From Flavobacteriales bacterium (lineage in GTDB: Bacteria > Bacteroidota > Bacteroidia > Flavobacteriales_E > Vicingaceae), in NCBI GenBank assembly GCA_002706365.1, contig PALM01000017.1:1-64000 (forward strand): DNA of 64,000 nucleotides. The letters run 5' to 3'. Position 1 is the stretch's first letter. Every line of letters begins with the position of its first letter. Positions 43,047-53,237 of this stretch are shown in pieces. The position numbers and the translations under genes were made by a program. Below the pieces are notes generated by a model. That model did no database searches. It was not told the origin of the DNA and saw only the letters and a list, made by a program, of their open reading frames with translations.

Positions 43047-46000
43047 TTACGACTTAACTTTTATCAATCTGTATTTCGCTCTATGGAAGAGGTAATACAT
43101 CACCGGCACAATGACCAGCGTTAGGAATGTGGCGAAGCTCAATCCGAAGATGATGGTCCACGACATCGGTCCCCAGAAGATCACATTATCACCACCCATA
43201 TAGATCTGAGGGTTGAATTCAGAAAGTAAGGTGAAGAAATTGATGTTCAAACCAACAGCTAGTGGCAAGAGACCTAGGATTGTGGTAATTGCCGTTAGCA
43301 ATACTGGACGCAATCTCTTTTGTCCACCTTCAATAATAGAATCAAGTACCTCAGCAATTGGCAATCTCGCATTCTCATCAAGCTCTGATTCTTCTCTCTT
43401 TCTATCCATGATCAAATTGATGTAGTCGATCAGTACAATGGCATTGTTTACCACAATACCGGCCAGTGAAATGATCCCGATCATGGTCATAATGATCACA
43501 AAATCCATTTGGAAGATAACTAAACCAAGTAATACCCCAATCAATGAGAAGACTACCGAGATCAAGATAATGAATGGTGTAATTCCCGAGTTGAACTGAG
43601 ACACCATGATCAAGAAGATCAGGAATACGGCGATCATCAGGGCATTGCTCAAGAAAGCCATTTCTTTGGCTTGCTCTTCTTGCTGACCGGTAAATGAAAG
43701 ACTATTCCCTTCCGGAATCTCATAATCCTGTAGTCTCCTTTTGATCTTTTGCACCACTTCATTTGGATTGGCATCTTCCAACACATTTGAAGTAATGGTC
43801 ACTACCCTGGTAAGATCCTTTCTTTTAACCGTGCTAAATGTCGATGTCTTTCTAGCTTCAGCAACAGCAGAAACCGGTACCTGTCTGATCTTACCACTAG
43901 TTTGATCCCTAAAGGTGATCTTCTGATTCATCAAAGCATCCAGATCATAGCGATAAGTGCTATCGAAGCGGATATTGATCGGATAATCGTCCTCACCATC
44001 CTTATAGGTAGAAACTTCCTTCCCAAATAGAGCCGTTCGCAAAGCATCGCCAATTTGATAAGTTGATACATTCAATCTTCTCGACTTCTGACGGTCGATA
44101 ATGATCGGCATCTCAGGCTTACCCTGCTCTACATCGAGCTTCAACTCTTCAATACCATAGATATTCCCCTGATTGATATACGTTTTAATAGCCTCAGCTT
44201 CATCTACCAATTGCTGATAGTCATCTCCTTTAAGTTCAATATTAATTGGTGCACCTTGTGGCGGACCATCAGAGTTCTTAGCTACGATCACTTGAACTCC
44301 AGGATATGAACTTAGGGCCGCTCTCACATCTTCCATCACTTCAGAAGTGATTACACCCCTTCTATCTTGAAATTTGACGAATTGAACAGTAATACGAGCC
44401 TTATGAGGAGTGTTACCCATGGAAGGACCTTCATTCGGATCAGATGTTCCCGCTCCAACTTGTCCGATTACAGACTCAACAAGGAAGTTATTTCCATCTT
44501 CATCCTCATACTTCTTCATCATATTGATCACTTCTTGCTCGATCTTCTTAGTAGCCTCATTGGTGGTATTGATATCGGTACCAATTGGCATTTCAATATA
44601 GATGTTCAAGTATTGAGGCTGATTGATCGGGAAGAAGATCACTTTAGGTGTGAACATTCCCAATAGAATGAATGAGAAGATCAAGAGACCAAAAGTTCCA
44701 CCGAAGAGGTAATAAGGTCGCCTCTTTGCAAGCGCATAGGCCAATGTCTTCTTATACCATCTTTCCAGTGCTGGAATGATCCTCGTTTGAAAATGACGAG
44801 TTGCAGGATTCAAGATGAATGCATTCAATAGGATTAGAATACCTACAATGATCAATAGGTTACCAAAAGTGAGGAAGCCCATTAGATCGAAAAGGATCCC
44901 TATTCCAAAGAAGATCAAACTTCTCTTGATCCAATAACCTTTCGACTTAAACTCTTCTTCTACCTTCATTAAGGCAGCTGTTAGCACAGGGTTGATTACA
45001 AGGGCCACAAAGAGTGAAGAGGCCAAAACCGTGATCAAGGTAATGGGCAAGAACTTCATGAACTGCCCCATTAAACCGGGCCAGATGGCCAGAGGAAAGA
45101 AAGCTGCCAATGTAGTTGCAGTAGAGGCAATAATTGGCCAAGCCACCTGACCTACCCCATAGATTGCCGCTTTGGTACTACTCATGCCTTCATCCATGAG
45201 TCGGTAGATGTTCTCTACCACCACAATCCCATTATCTACCAACATACCCAATGCAAGCACCAATGAAAACAACACCATCATATTCAGAGTGGCTCCAATT
45301 GCAGATAGAATGATGAATGAAGTGAACATTGAAAGTGGGATAGCCACACCCACGAAGAGTGCATTTCTCAATCCCAGGAAGAATAGGAGTACCGCAACTA
45401 CCAAAATAACACCGAAGATGATACTGTTTTCCAGCTCATCAACCTGTGTTCTGGTTTGATCGGATTGGTCATTGGTAATGGATAGCTGCAAGTCGGATGG
45501 AAAATAATCCTTCTTCGCTTTTTCTATGATCACATTAATGTCGTCAGAAGCAGCGATCAAGTTTTCACCAGCTCTTTTGATCACATCCAGCATGATCACC
45601 GGTTGCATGTATTGGCGGGCGAAACTTTCAGGATCTTCACCTCGGAAATAAACGTTAGCCACATCTTTTAGATAAACCACATCTTGGTTCTCCTGCTTGA
45701 TGATCACATTCTCGATCTCTTGCATATTGGAGAATTCTCCAATTACGCGCACGTTCCTTTTGTAATTGTCGATCAATAGATCACCTCCTGAGATGGTCAC
45801 ATTTTCATTTCGAATGGCATTGGCAATATCGTTGAAGCTGATCTCCAATGACTCCATCTTAGGTAGATTCACAGAAATTTCAACTTCCTTTTCCTGATAA
45901 CCGCGAATATCCACTTTAGTGATCTGTGGAAGCTCTTCGATCTTATCTTCCAGATATTCTGCATAATCATGCAGCTGATCCATTGAATAATTACCAGAGA

Positions 46001-46475
46001 GATTGATATTCATAATTGGCACCAACTCAGAGAAGTTCATCTCAAAGATGTTGGGGTCAGCCGGTAGATCGGTTGGGAAATCGGGGTCCGACATAGCAAT
46101 ATCTACCTTATCCTTTACCTTTCTAAGGGCTTCTGTAGGTGTTACTTCAAAGTCGAACTTCACCTGAATTGAAGAGTAGCCTTGAATAGAAGAAGAATTG
46201 ATCTCATCTATACCAGAGATGGTATTGATCTCCTTTTCTAAAGGTCTGGTGATCAAACGCTCAATATCCAATGGTGAGTTCCCGGGGTATCCCGTACCCA
46301 CATAGATCTCAGGAACAATTACTTCCGGAAAGCTCTCCTTCGGCATTGAATTATAGCTGATCAGTCCGCCAATCAGAATAATAGCCGTGAGCACATAGAC
46401 AGTGATCTTGTTCTTGACAGAGGCTGTGGTTAAGCCAAACTGTTTGTATTTTTTGGATTTTTCCAATTCAGTCAT
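43047..46475 (-). CDS. RND-family multidrug efflux permease
   Basis: Inner-membrane proton-driven exporter of the HAE-1/AcrB type. The 1142 residues show an N-terminal helix, two large periplasmic loops and about 12 or more membrane helices. Family motifs include VPEIYVGTGYPGNSPLDIERLI, LGMLVDNGIVVVENIYRL (with the proton-relay Asp) and NNAIVLIDYINLI. It is about 90-100 residues longer than AcrB. Part of the excess is an extra hydrophobic segment (about 500-560, WIKRSLIFFGIGILFDLMGF onward) before the second half, and another lies near the C-terminus. Last gene of the tetR-tolC-MFP-RND operon; substrate unknown. Confidence 0.93.
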   Translation of the reverse strand: MTELEKSKKYKQFGLTTASVKNKITVYVLTAIILIGGLISYNSMPKESFPEVIVPEIYVGTGYPGNSPLDIERLITRPLEKEINTISGIDEINSSSIQGYSSIQVKFDFEVTPTEALRKVKDKVDIAMSDPDFPTDLPADPNIFEMNFSELVPIMNINLSGNYSMDQLHDYAEYLEDKIEELPQITKVDIRGYQEKEVEISVNLPKMESLEISFNDIANAIRNENVTISGGDLLIDNYKRNVRVIGEFSNMQEIENVIIKQENQDVVYLKDVANVYFRGEDPESFARQYMQPVIMLDVIKRAGENLIAASDDINVIIEKAKKDYFPSDLQLSITNDQSDQTRTQVDELENSIIFGVILVVAVLLFFLGLRNALFVGVAIPLSMFTSFIILSAIGATLNMMVLFSLVLALGMLVDNGIVVVENIYRLMDEGMSSTKAAIYGVGQVAWPIIASTATTLAAFFPLAIWPGLMGQFMKFLPITLITVLASSLFVALVINPVLTAALMKVEEEFKSKGYWIKRSLIFFGIGILFDLMGFLTFGNLLIIVGILILLNAFILNPATRHFQTRIIPALERWYKKTLAYALAKRRPYYLFGGTFGLLIFSFILLGMFTPKVIFFPINQPQYLNIYIEMPIGTDINTTNEATKKIEQEVINMMKKYEDEDGNNFLVESVIGQVGAGTSDPNEGPSMGNTPHKARITVQFVKFQDRRGVITSEVMEDVRAALSSYPGVQVIVAKNSDGPPQGAPINIELKGDDYQQLVDEAEAIKTYINQGNIYGIEELKLDVEQGKPEMPIIIDRQKSRRLNVSTYQIGDALRTALFGKEVSTYKDGEDDYPINIRFDSTYRYDLDALMNQKITFRDQTSGKIRQVPVSAVAEARKTSTFSTVKRKDLTRVVTITSNVLEDANPNEVVQKIKRRLQDYEIPEGNSLSFTGQQEEQAKEMAFLSNALMIAVFLIFLIMVSQFNSGITPFIILISVVFSLIGVLLGLVIFQMDFVIIMTMIGIISLAGIVVNNAIVLIDYINLIMDRKREESELDENARLPIAEVLDSIIEGGQKRLRPVLLTAITTILGLLPLAVGLNINFFTLLSEFNPQIYMGGDNVIFWGPMSWTIIFGLSFATFLTLVIVPVMYYLFHRAKYRLIKVKS

Positions 46476-46493
46476 GATTGTTCTTTTTCCGTT

Positions 46494-47618
46494 TTAGCTG
46501 GCTACAGCCACATTTTGCCCGTCATTCACACTTCTAGCGCCCTTATCGATCAAAATATCTCCATCATTCAAGCCTTCAGTGATCAGCGTCATGGCCTGAT
46601 AAGAAACGCCGGTTTTCACCATTCTCTTTTCTACCACACCATTTTTATAGAGCATCACGTAATCATTCCCATCAGGCGTTTGCTGAAGCATTCTGGATGG
46701 AATAGTGATGGCTTCATCCTTCACCTCAAAGTCTTTGATCCTAATCTTGGTAAGTAGATTGGGTTTTAACTGAACGATCCCGTTATTGAGCTCGATTCGA
46801 ACTTTGAAGGTGCGGTTATTTGGATTGATGAACTGTCCAACCTGATTTACCTTCGCCACAATACTAGTATCTAGATTGGTGATCTCTACAATGGCTTCTG
46901 TGCCTACTTTGATACTTCTGAGGTATTCTTCAGACACATCGGCTTTTACGTAGATGTTATCCAGATTCACTAATCTCAAGAATGGCATTCCCATATTGCC
47001 CATTTCTCCCTCTTTGGGGAATATCTCATCCACAATTCCACTAAATGGAGCTCTGATCACACTCATTTTGATCTGAGCCTGAATGGTTGCTCTGGTAGAT
47101 TCCAGACTCTCTTTCCTGTTCTTCGCTTCCAGATAAGCGACTTCCGAGCCTATCTCTTTATCGTGCAGCCTTTTCTGCTTTTCATAAATAGTGGTGGCAA
47201 GCTCCAGATTGGTTTCCACCTCTTTTAAGTTCGATTTCAGCACTTCGGCATCCATGGTTCCCAAAATCTGACCTTGAGTTACGCTCTGTCCTTCCTCTAC
47301 ATCAATGGAAGTGATCACACCTGCAGACTCCGGATAGATCAGCACATTTTGCGCCGATTCAATATTTCCATACACCTCCAAATAGTGATTAAAGTCGCCT
47401 TTGTTCACTTCTTTGGTAGTCACTTGCATTAGTGAGCTAACCGCAGCTTCGTCACCAATTTCTTGATTGATTGCTTTGATGCGATTCTCGATCTCTGCTT
47501 TCACCTTTAGAAGTGAGTCTTTCTCCAATCTCAATTCTTGAAGATGCGCATCACCTTGCTCATTCGAGCCACAAGCCATTACAAAAAGGCCGATAAGTAT
47601 GATTGTAATTCTTTTCAT
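46494..47618 (-). CDS. Efflux periplasmic adaptor (membrane fusion) lipoprotein
   Basis: Adaptor linking the RND permease to the TolC-like channel. The 374-residue protein has a lipoprotein signal with lipobox VMAC (Cys16), an early coiled-coil (about 25-60), a biotinyl/lipoyl-type half-motif (IDVEEGQSVTQGQILGTMD), an alpha-hairpin (about 130-180), and a second lipoyl half (RAPFSGIVDEIFPKEGEMG) leading into the beta-barrel domain. The gap to the permease gene is 18 bases. Confidence 0.93.
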   Translation of the reverse strand: MKRITIILIGLFVMACGSNEQGDAHLQELRLEKDSLLKVKAEIENRIKAINQEIGDEAAVSSLMQVTTKEVNKGDFNHYLEVYGNIESAQNVLIYPESAGVITSIDVEEGQSVTQGQILGTMDAEVLKSNLKEVETNLELATTIYEKQKRLHDKEIGSEVAYLEAKNRKESLESTRATIQAQIKMSVIRAPFSGIVDEIFPKEGEMGNMGMPFLRLVNLDNIYVKADVSEEYLRSIKVGTEAIVEITNLDTSIVAKVNQVGQFINPNNRTFKVRIELNNGIVQLKPNLLTKIRIKDFEVKDEAITIPSRMLQQTPDGNDYVMLYKNGVVEKRMVKTGVSYQAMTLITEGLNDGDILIDKGARSVNDGQNVAVAS

Positions 47619-47624
47619 TTCAGT

Positions 47625-48968
47625 TTAGTTGATGTTTAATGCTTTGTTTAGTTCTGCTTTTGCTTGGATCAGCTGTAAAGCTGCTCTCACAAAATTCCCT
47701 TGAGATTCTACCAATTGATTGTTGGCTTGAGTAAGGTCTGTGCTACTGCTCATCCCCTCTCTATACTTTATTTCAGTATTGCGATAGATACGCTTTGCCA
47801 GCTCCCAATTCTCCTTTGAATTCTCGTACTGATTGAGCGCGAATAAGTAATCAGATCGAGACCTGTCGGCATTGATCTGCAGTTGACGCTCAACTTGAGT
47901 TCTATTCAACTCCACTTGCTGAAGATCAAGCTTTGCCTGTTGTACTCTGTTTCTCTTTGAAAAGCCGGAAAAGATTGGCAGATTCATTTGCAAGCCTGCT
48001 AATTGAGAAGGGAACCATGGAGACTCACTGAAGAAATTGAATTCATCAGAAAAAGAGTTTTCCTGATAAGTATAGAATGCATTCAAGGTTGGCAGATAGT
48101 TCGATTTCTTCTCTTTCAATTGCAGCTTGGTAGCCTCTAATTGCGTGTTGATGGTTCTAAAATCAATGTGTTGCTCCAAATTGAATTCATTATCCAAAAA
48201 GCTGGCTTCCGGCAAACTCTCAATGATCAACTGAATACTGTCTGTCAAGGTCAGTTCTGCATCCAGTTCAATTCCCATTACAAATTTCAATTGATCTTTA
48301 GTGATCGGTACTAGGCGCTCAGATTGCTGATAACTGTTTCTTGCATTAATGTAAAGCAATTGCAATTGATCTTTGTCTTCCTGAGAAATGAAGCCTTCCT
48401 TATAAAGCTCTTCTGCTTCCTCATAATTGGATTTAAGTTGTTCGAAAATGGCCTTGGAGATCTCTGCATTCTCTTCTGCCACCAATACAGATCCATAGAG
48501 TGTAAGAATCATATTCTTTACCTCTATCTCACTTTTCTCCTTTTCATTTCTAGCCAGATCCACATACACTTTAGTTGCCTGCAGACCCACGAAATAAGAA
48601 CCATTGAAAAGCAATTGTCTGGCGGTAGCATCAAAGCCCATTGATTGCTCTGTACCAAATACCACTTCGGCGAATTCTCCGGGATTTCCGCCAAATGATT
48701 CAGCCGGAATTAGTTGTACCGGTAATTCCAAATAGTTATTGTAGTAAGCAGAAGCATTGATCTGTGGCAGACCAATACCAATAGTTTCCTTTACTTTTCT
48801 TTCCGACTTCTCAACTTCCATTTCGGCCAATTTGGTCTGGAAGGAATTCTCTTCCGCAAAGGTCTGCGCCTCTGCCAGAGAAAATTTGTATTCCTGTCCT
48901 TGAGAATACACCTTCCCCAGGCTAAGCACAAAAACAAGAAGTAAGATTATGGTTTGGTTATGTCTCAT
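47625..48968 (-). CDS. TolC family outer-membrane efflux channel
   Basis: Outer-membrane exit duct of the tripartite pump. The 447 residues have a signal peptide about 1-22 (ending VYS before Q), two repeated halves of long amphipathic helices with many Gln, Glu and Ala, and typical OEP features such as RQLLFNGSYFVGLQ and YREGMSSSTDLTQANNQL. It lies 3 bases after the tetR stop and 6 before the adaptor gene, indicating a single transcript. Confidence 0.93.
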   Translation of the reverse strand: MRHNQTIILLLVFVLSLGKVYSQGQEYKFSLAEAQTFAEENSFQTKLAEMEVEKSERKVKETIGIGLPQINASAYYNNYLELPVQLIPAESFGGNPGEFAEVVFGTEQSMGFDATARQLLFNGSYFVGLQATKVYVDLARNEKEKSEIEVKNMILTLYGSVLVAEENAEISKAIFEQLKSNYEEAEELYKEGFISQEDKDQLQLLYINARNSYQQSERLVPITKDQLKFVMGIELDAELTLTDSIQLIIESLPEASFLDNEFNLEQHIDFRTINTQLEATKLQLKEKKSNYLPTLNAFYTYQENSFSDEFNFFSESPWFPSQLAGLQMNLPIFSGFSKRNRVQQAKLDLQQVELNRTQVERQLQINADRSRSDYLFALNQYENSKENWELAKRIYRNTEIKYREGMSSSTDLTQANNQLVESQGNFVRAALQLIQAKAELNKALNIN

Positions 48969-48971
48969 TTC

Positions 48972-49586
48972 CTAAATATTATTCGCTTTGAATTTTTCTT
49001 TGAGATAGTTTCTTCCTTTTTCGTTGGCGATGCCTCGGATGTGGTAGCGCATCATTTGTTCATGAACTTCGCTTGCTTCGTATCCAGGATCCATAAATCC
49101 GGACTCAATAGGATTAAGCACAGTATTCACCATGCTCAAATAGAATCTAGCCACGATATCTGGATTCAAATTATCGCGGTATAAACCATCCTTCACCCCT
49201 TTTTCAAGATTGGTTTTAATAGTTTCATAGATGAAATGCTCTTTGTGTTGTTGGATTCTTTTCCAAGATTCTTGGTGATATCGCTGAAGATCGAACATCA
49301 CAGAAGGATGCATTTTTCTCATATTGCTTCTTACAAATGCAGTCAGCTCCATTAATTGATCAATCGCATTGCCTTTTGGCTCAACCACTTGACAAACTCC
49401 GTGTTGCTCTTCATCGATCTTACAAGTCACAACCTTATCAACCAATTCATTCTTATTTGATACAAACTGATAAAGGGTTTTCTTTGAAATTCCTAACTGC
49501 CTTGCAATCTCATCCATAGTCATACTCTTAATTCCGTAGACTATGAATAAGTCGCTCGCTTTCTCTATTAAATCCTTCTCTTCCAT
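48972..49586 (-). CDS. TetR family transcriptional regulator of the efflux operon
   Basis: A 204-residue TetR-type repressor, first gene of the efflux operon and so probably autoregulated. An N-terminal helix-turn-helix (about 20-50) contains MTMDEIARQLGISKKTLYQF; the C-terminal ligand-binding domain (about 60-195) is diverse as usual, with CQVV-like cysteines. A longer frame starts at 49631, but ATG 49586 (MEEKDLIEKA) matches the family start, and the extra bases contain repeated GGAAACA sites. Confidence 0.88.
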   Translation of the reverse strand: MEEKDLIEKASDLFIVYGIKSMTMDEIARQLGISKKTLYQFVSNKNELVDKVVTCKIDEEQHGVCQVVEPKGNAIDQLMELTAFVRSNMRKMHPSVMFDLQRYHQESWKRIQQHKEHFIYETIKTNLEKGVKDGLYRDNLNPDIVARFYLSMVNTVLNPIESGFMDPGYEASEVHEQMMRYHIRGIANEKGRNYLKEKFKANNI

Positions 49587-49605
49587 AAATTCGGCCGCAA
49601 ACATA

Positions 49606-49651
49606 GGAAACATTTCTCCTTTTGGAAACATTTTTTATTTTTTTTGTTTCC
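49606..49651. promoter_or_regulatory. Candidate TetR operator cluster (GGAAACA / TGTTTCC)
   Basis: GGAAACATTT occurs at 49606-49615 and 49624-49633, an 18-bp direct spacing, and the inverted half TGTTTCC at 49645-49651. The sites sit just upstream of tetR and in the spacer shared with asnS, a usual place for TetR-type operators. Binding is inferred. Confidence 0.5.
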
Positions 49652-49669
49652 ATTGAATTTTGAAATTAA

Positions 49670-49700
49670 TTGAATAGAGGTTGGAAAAAGCCGACTTTTG
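49670..49700 (+). promoter_or_regulatory. Putative promoter for asnS
   Basis: TTG (49670-49672), 20 bp, then GACTTTTG (49693-49700), one mismatch from TAnnTTTG, 24 bases before the asnS ATG. Confidence 0.4.
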
Positions 49701-49724
49701 CAGGAAAATTGCATTAGTTAGTCG

Positions 49725-51164
49725 ATGAAAAGAAGCGAGATCAAAGCCTTATTGGCAGCTGGAAAAGTCGGAGAAACAGTCTTGGTAAAGGCCTGGGTTA
49801 GAACCAAAAGAGGTAGTAAGAACGTCAATTTTATTGCCCTGAATGATGGTAGCTGTCTGCAGAATTTGCAGGTAGTGGCAGATTTAAAGAGTATCTCAGA
49901 AGAGATCTTGCAAAGGATCCATACTGGTGCCTGTATAGCCGTTGAGGGGAAATTAGCAGAATCTCAGGGAAGCGGACAAAGCGTTGAGCTGTTAGCTAAT
50001 AAGATTGATGTATTGGGAGAAGCGCATCCGGATGAATATCCACTTCAGCCTAAGAAACACAGCATGGAGTTTTTGCGTGAGATCGCTCATTTGCGTTTTA
50101 GAACCAATACCTTCAGCGCTGTAAACCGCATTCGTCACCACCTGATCTTTGCGGTGCACGATTATTTCAATAGTCGTGGATTCCTCAACATCCACACCCC
50201 AATCATCACCGGCTCTGATGCTGAAGGTGCTGGAGAAACTTTTAAGGTGACCAACTTCGATCTGAAGAATGTGCCTGTAAAAGATGGAGAGGTAGATTTT
50301 TCTGAAGACTTCTTTGGAAAGGAAACCAATCTAACAGTATCCGGACAGCTGGAAGGGGAATTGGCTGCCATGGCCATGGGAAAGATCTACACTTTCGGCC
50401 CAACATTCAGAGCTGAAAACTCAAATACCTCTCGTCACCTTGCCGAATTCTGGATGATCGAACCGGAAGTGGCTTTCGCCGATCTGGATGAAAATATGGA
50501 TCTGAGTGAAGACTTACTAAGAACATTATTGAAGTCGGTACTCGAGAATTGTGCAGATGATCTTGAGTTCTTGAGCAAGCGCAGAGAAGATGAAGAAAAG
50601 AACAAAAAGCAAGAAGATCGCTCGCCAATGAGTCTGCTCGAGCAATTGAAGTTCGTGGCCGAGAATGAATTCAAAAGAGTATCCTATACAGAGGCCATTG
50701 ATATTTTAAGAAACTCAAAGCCCAACAAGAAAAAGAAATTCAACTATTTGATCGAAGGATGGGGCGCTGATCTTCAGTCGGAGCACGAAAGATTCCTAGT
50801 TGAAAAGCACTTCAAACAGCCGGTTATCCTATACGATTATCCCAAAGACATCAAAGCCTTTTACATGAGGCTGAATGAAGATGGTAAAACAGTTAGAGCT
50901 ATGGATGTGCTCTTCCCGGGTATTGGTGAGATCGTAGGTGGATCTCAAAGAGAAGAGCGTCTAGAAGAATTGAAAGGCAGAATGGCTGAAATGAATATTC
51001 CGGAAGAGGAATTATGGTGGTATTTAGACCTCCGAAAGTTCGGCACGGCGCCGCATGCAGGTTTTGGCCTGGGATTTGAAAGGCTAGTGCAGTTCGCCAC
51101 CGGAATGGGCAACATTAGAGATGTGATCCCTTTCCCCAGAACACCAAAAAATGCTGAATTTTAA
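49725..51164 (+). CDS. asnS: Asparaginyl-tRNA synthetase
   Basis: Class II aminoacyl-tRNA synthetase of 479 residues. An N-terminal OB-fold anticodon-binding domain (about 15-100, with [19 protein letters not shown]) precedes the catalytic domain with motif 1 around [19 protein letters not shown], motif 2 in [21 protein letters not shown], and motif 3 in [15 protein letters not shown]. The HLAEFWM wording marks AsnRS rather than AspRS. Its presence suggests direct Asn-tRNA charging. Confidence 0.96.
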   Translation: MKRSEIKALLAAGKVGETVLVKAWVRTKRGSKNVNFIALNDGSCLQNLQVVADLKSISEEILQRIHTGACIAVEGKLAESQGSGQSVELLANKIDVLGEAHPDEYPLQPKKHSMEFLREIAHLRFRTNTFSAVNRIRHHLIFAVHDYFNSRGFLNIHTPIITGSDAEGAGETFKVTNFDLKNVPVKDGEVDFSEDFFGKETNLTVSGQLEGELAAMAMGKIYTFGPTFRAENSNTSRHLAEFWMIEPEVAFADLDENMDLSEDLLRTLLKSVLENCADDLEFLSKRREDEEKNKKQEDRSPMSLLEQLKFVAENEFKRVSYTEAIDILRNSKPNKKKKFNYLIEGWGADLQSEHERFLVEKHFKQPVILYDYPKDIKAFYMRLNEDGKTVRAMDVLFPGIGEIVGGSQREERLEELKGRMAEMNIPEEELWWYLDLRKFGTAPHAGFGLGFERLVQFATGMGNIRDVIPFPRTPKNAEF

Positions 51165-51183
51165 ATAGTAAATCATTCGCTAA

Positions 51184-52635
51184 ATGCTAAAGCAATCGCT
51201 ACAACAAAAAATGCTTCAAAAGCTGTCTCCCCAGCAGATTCAGCTTATGAAGTTATTGCAGTTGCCCACGGTTGCTTTGGAACAACGCATCAAGGAAGAA
51301 CTGGAAAGCAATCCTGCTCTAGATGAAGGTAGAGAAGAAAGCGAACAAGACGCTGATCTGGAAGACAACTACGAAGACCAAGAGACTAGCGAAGCAGAGG
51401 AAGAATTCGACTTCTCAGACTATGTGGATGATGATGACACTCCGGATTATAAGCTATCGGTAAATAATAAAGGTAGGGATGATGAAGATAGAGACATCCC
51501 CTACAGTGGTGGAACCACTTTTCACGAACGACTGCTAGCTCAGATACAGCTTCGCGACCTCACAGAAAAAGAAGAAGAGATCGCCGATCATTTGATTGGA
51601 AGTCTTGATGATGCCGGTTATTTGCGAAGAGACCTCACATCTGTTGAAGATGACCTTGCTTTTACACGAAATGTGATGGCTAGCCAGGAAGAGATCGAGA
51701 AAGTACTCAAAGTGGTTCAAGATCTGGATCCTGCCGGTGTAGGTGCCAGAGATCTGCAAGAATGCTTGCTTATTCAGATCAAAGCTAAAAAAAACAAGGA
51801 CATTCATACGCGAATTGCCATAGAGATCCTTGAAAATTACTTTGAAGAATTCACCAAGAAGCACTATAGCAAGATCCTCAACAAGTTGGAGATCGAGAAT
51901 GAAGACCTAAAAGAAGCGATTGAAGAAATCCTCAGATTGAATCCTAAGCCCGGGAATTCAATGGACTCTTCTTCAAAGACGGTACAGTCTGTTGTTCCGG
52001 ATTTTGATCTAAAGGTAAAAGATGGTGAAATTGAAATCAGTCTCAATGGAAGAAATGCGCCGCAACTCAAGGTTAGCAAAGAGTACAAAGGCATGATCGA
52101 TCACTATCGCAACAGCAAGGATAAGAGCAAATCGACCAAGGAAGCCATGACCTTTGTCAAGCAAAAACTCGATTCCGCCAAGTGGTTCATCGATGCCATT
52201 GTGCAACGTCAGAACACCCTGATCAACACTATGGAAGCAATCGCAGCACATCAAAGAGAGTATTTTCTGGAGGGTGATGAGACTAAATTGAAGCCGATGA
52301 TCTTGAAAGACATCGCAGAAAAGATCGATATGGATATCTCAACCATCTCAAGGGTGGTGAATAGCAAATATGTGGCTACTCCTTATGGCACATTTCTCTT
52401 AAAATCTTTCTTTTCAGAATCTATCTCCACTGAAGATGGAGAGGAAGTAAGCACAAGAGAGGTGAAGAAGATCCTCCAAGATATTATTGAGGAAGAGGAC
52501 AAGAAGAAGCCCCATACAGATGAGACTCTGGCCAAAATGTTGAGAGAGAAGAAGTACAATATTGCCCGCAGAACAATTGCAAAATATCGCGAGCAATTGA
52601 ATATTCCGGTTGCCAGATTAAGAAAGGAGCTATAA
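51184..52635 (+). CDS. rpoN: RNA polymerase sigma-54 factor
   Basis: Alternative sigma factor needing AAA+ activators. The 483-residue protein has region I (MLKQSLQQKMLQKLSPQQIQ... QLPTVALEQRIKEEL, Gln/Leu rich), an acidic region II (about 45-110), a core-binding domain, and a C-terminal DNA-binding domain. The C-terminal domain has an HTH (MDISTISRVVNSKYV) and the RpoN box ARRTIAKYRE. No activator gene is seen in the window. Its stop overlaps the next gene by one base (TAATG). Confidence 0.95.
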   Translation: MLKQSLQQKMLQKLSPQQIQLMKLLQLPTVALEQRIKEELESNPALDEGREESEQDADLEDNYEDQETSEAEEEFDFSDYVDDDDTPDYKLSVNNKGRDDEDRDIPYSGGTTFHERLLAQIQLRDLTEKEEEIADHLIGSLDDAGYLRRDLTSVEDDLAFTRNVMASQEEIEKVLKVVQDLDPAGVGARDLQECLLIQIKAKKNKDIHTRIAIEILENYFEEFTKKHYSKILNKLEIENEDLKEAIEEILRLNPKPGNSMDSSSKTVQSVVPDFDLKVKDGEIEISLNGRNAPQLKVSKEYKGMIDHYRNSKDKSKSTKEAMTFVKQKLDSAKWFIDAIVQRQNTLINTMEAIAAHQREYFLEGDETKLKPMILKDIAEKIDMDISTISRVVNSKYVATPYGTFLLKSFFSESISTEDGEEVSTREVKKILQDIIEEEDKKKPHTDETLAKMLREKKYNIARRTIAKYREQLNIPVARLRKEL

Positions 52636-53237
52636 TGGGAAAAGTGATTTCCTACCTCTTTCACCCCCTCTTTGCCCCTATTTATAGCTTGGCTTTGATC
52701 ACGAATCTTCCGCTCTACATCAATTTCAAATATGGAGATGAGTATTTTCTCTATATCTACTTCCTATTCTTTATCAACCTTGTCCTTGCTCCGCTATTTG
52801 TATCGCTTTACCTAAGAAGGGTAAAGATGATCGATAGTCTTGAGATGCGAACAGTGAAAGAGAGGGTACTACCTTACATTACCTATTTGATCTTTTACAC
52901 TTTCACCTATTTCTTGCTGAACAAATTAGACTTTCCAAAAATTTATCTACTACTGTACCTAGTGGCTGGTTTAGCAGTTGTAGCTCTAGTCATCTTCGCC
53001 TTTGTAAAGCTGAAAGTTTCTGCTCATCTCACAGCAATGGGTGGCATATGCGGAATGCTGATCGTGCTCTCTTCATATTATACAATTGACCTAAGCACAT
53101 GGCTTATGGCAGCCGTTCTTGCTTCCGGCTTGGTCGGTTCAGCTAGACTTCAAATGAAGGCACACAATTTCACAGAACTTCTTCTGGGTTTTGTTGTGGG
53201 TATTGGCGGACAGCTTTTGCTTTATGCCTTTGTCTGA
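52635..53237 (+). CDS. Multi-pass membrane protein, PAP2-like
   Basis: A 200-residue hydrophobic protein with about six predicted membrane helices. The C-terminal half (SAHLTAMGGICGMLIV then VGSARLQMKAHNFTELLLGF) resembles the last two motifs of PAP2-type phosphatases. A histidine is present in SAHLTAMGG, but the usual final S-R-x5-H-x3-D motif is altered, so catalytic activity is doubtful. It is translationally coupled to rpoN. I cannot assign a function. It is convergent with yraN, overlapping it by 16 bases. Confidence 0.75.
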   Translation: MGKVISYLFHPLFAPIYSLALITNLPLYINFKYGDEYFLYIYFLFFINLVLAPLFVSLYLRRVKMIDSLEMRTVKERVLPYITYLIFYTFTYFLLNKLDFPKIYLLLYLVAGLAVVALVIFAFVKLKVSAHLTAMGGICGMLIVLSSYYTIDLSTWLMAAVLASGLVGSARLQMKAHNFTELLLGFVVGIGGQLLLYAFV

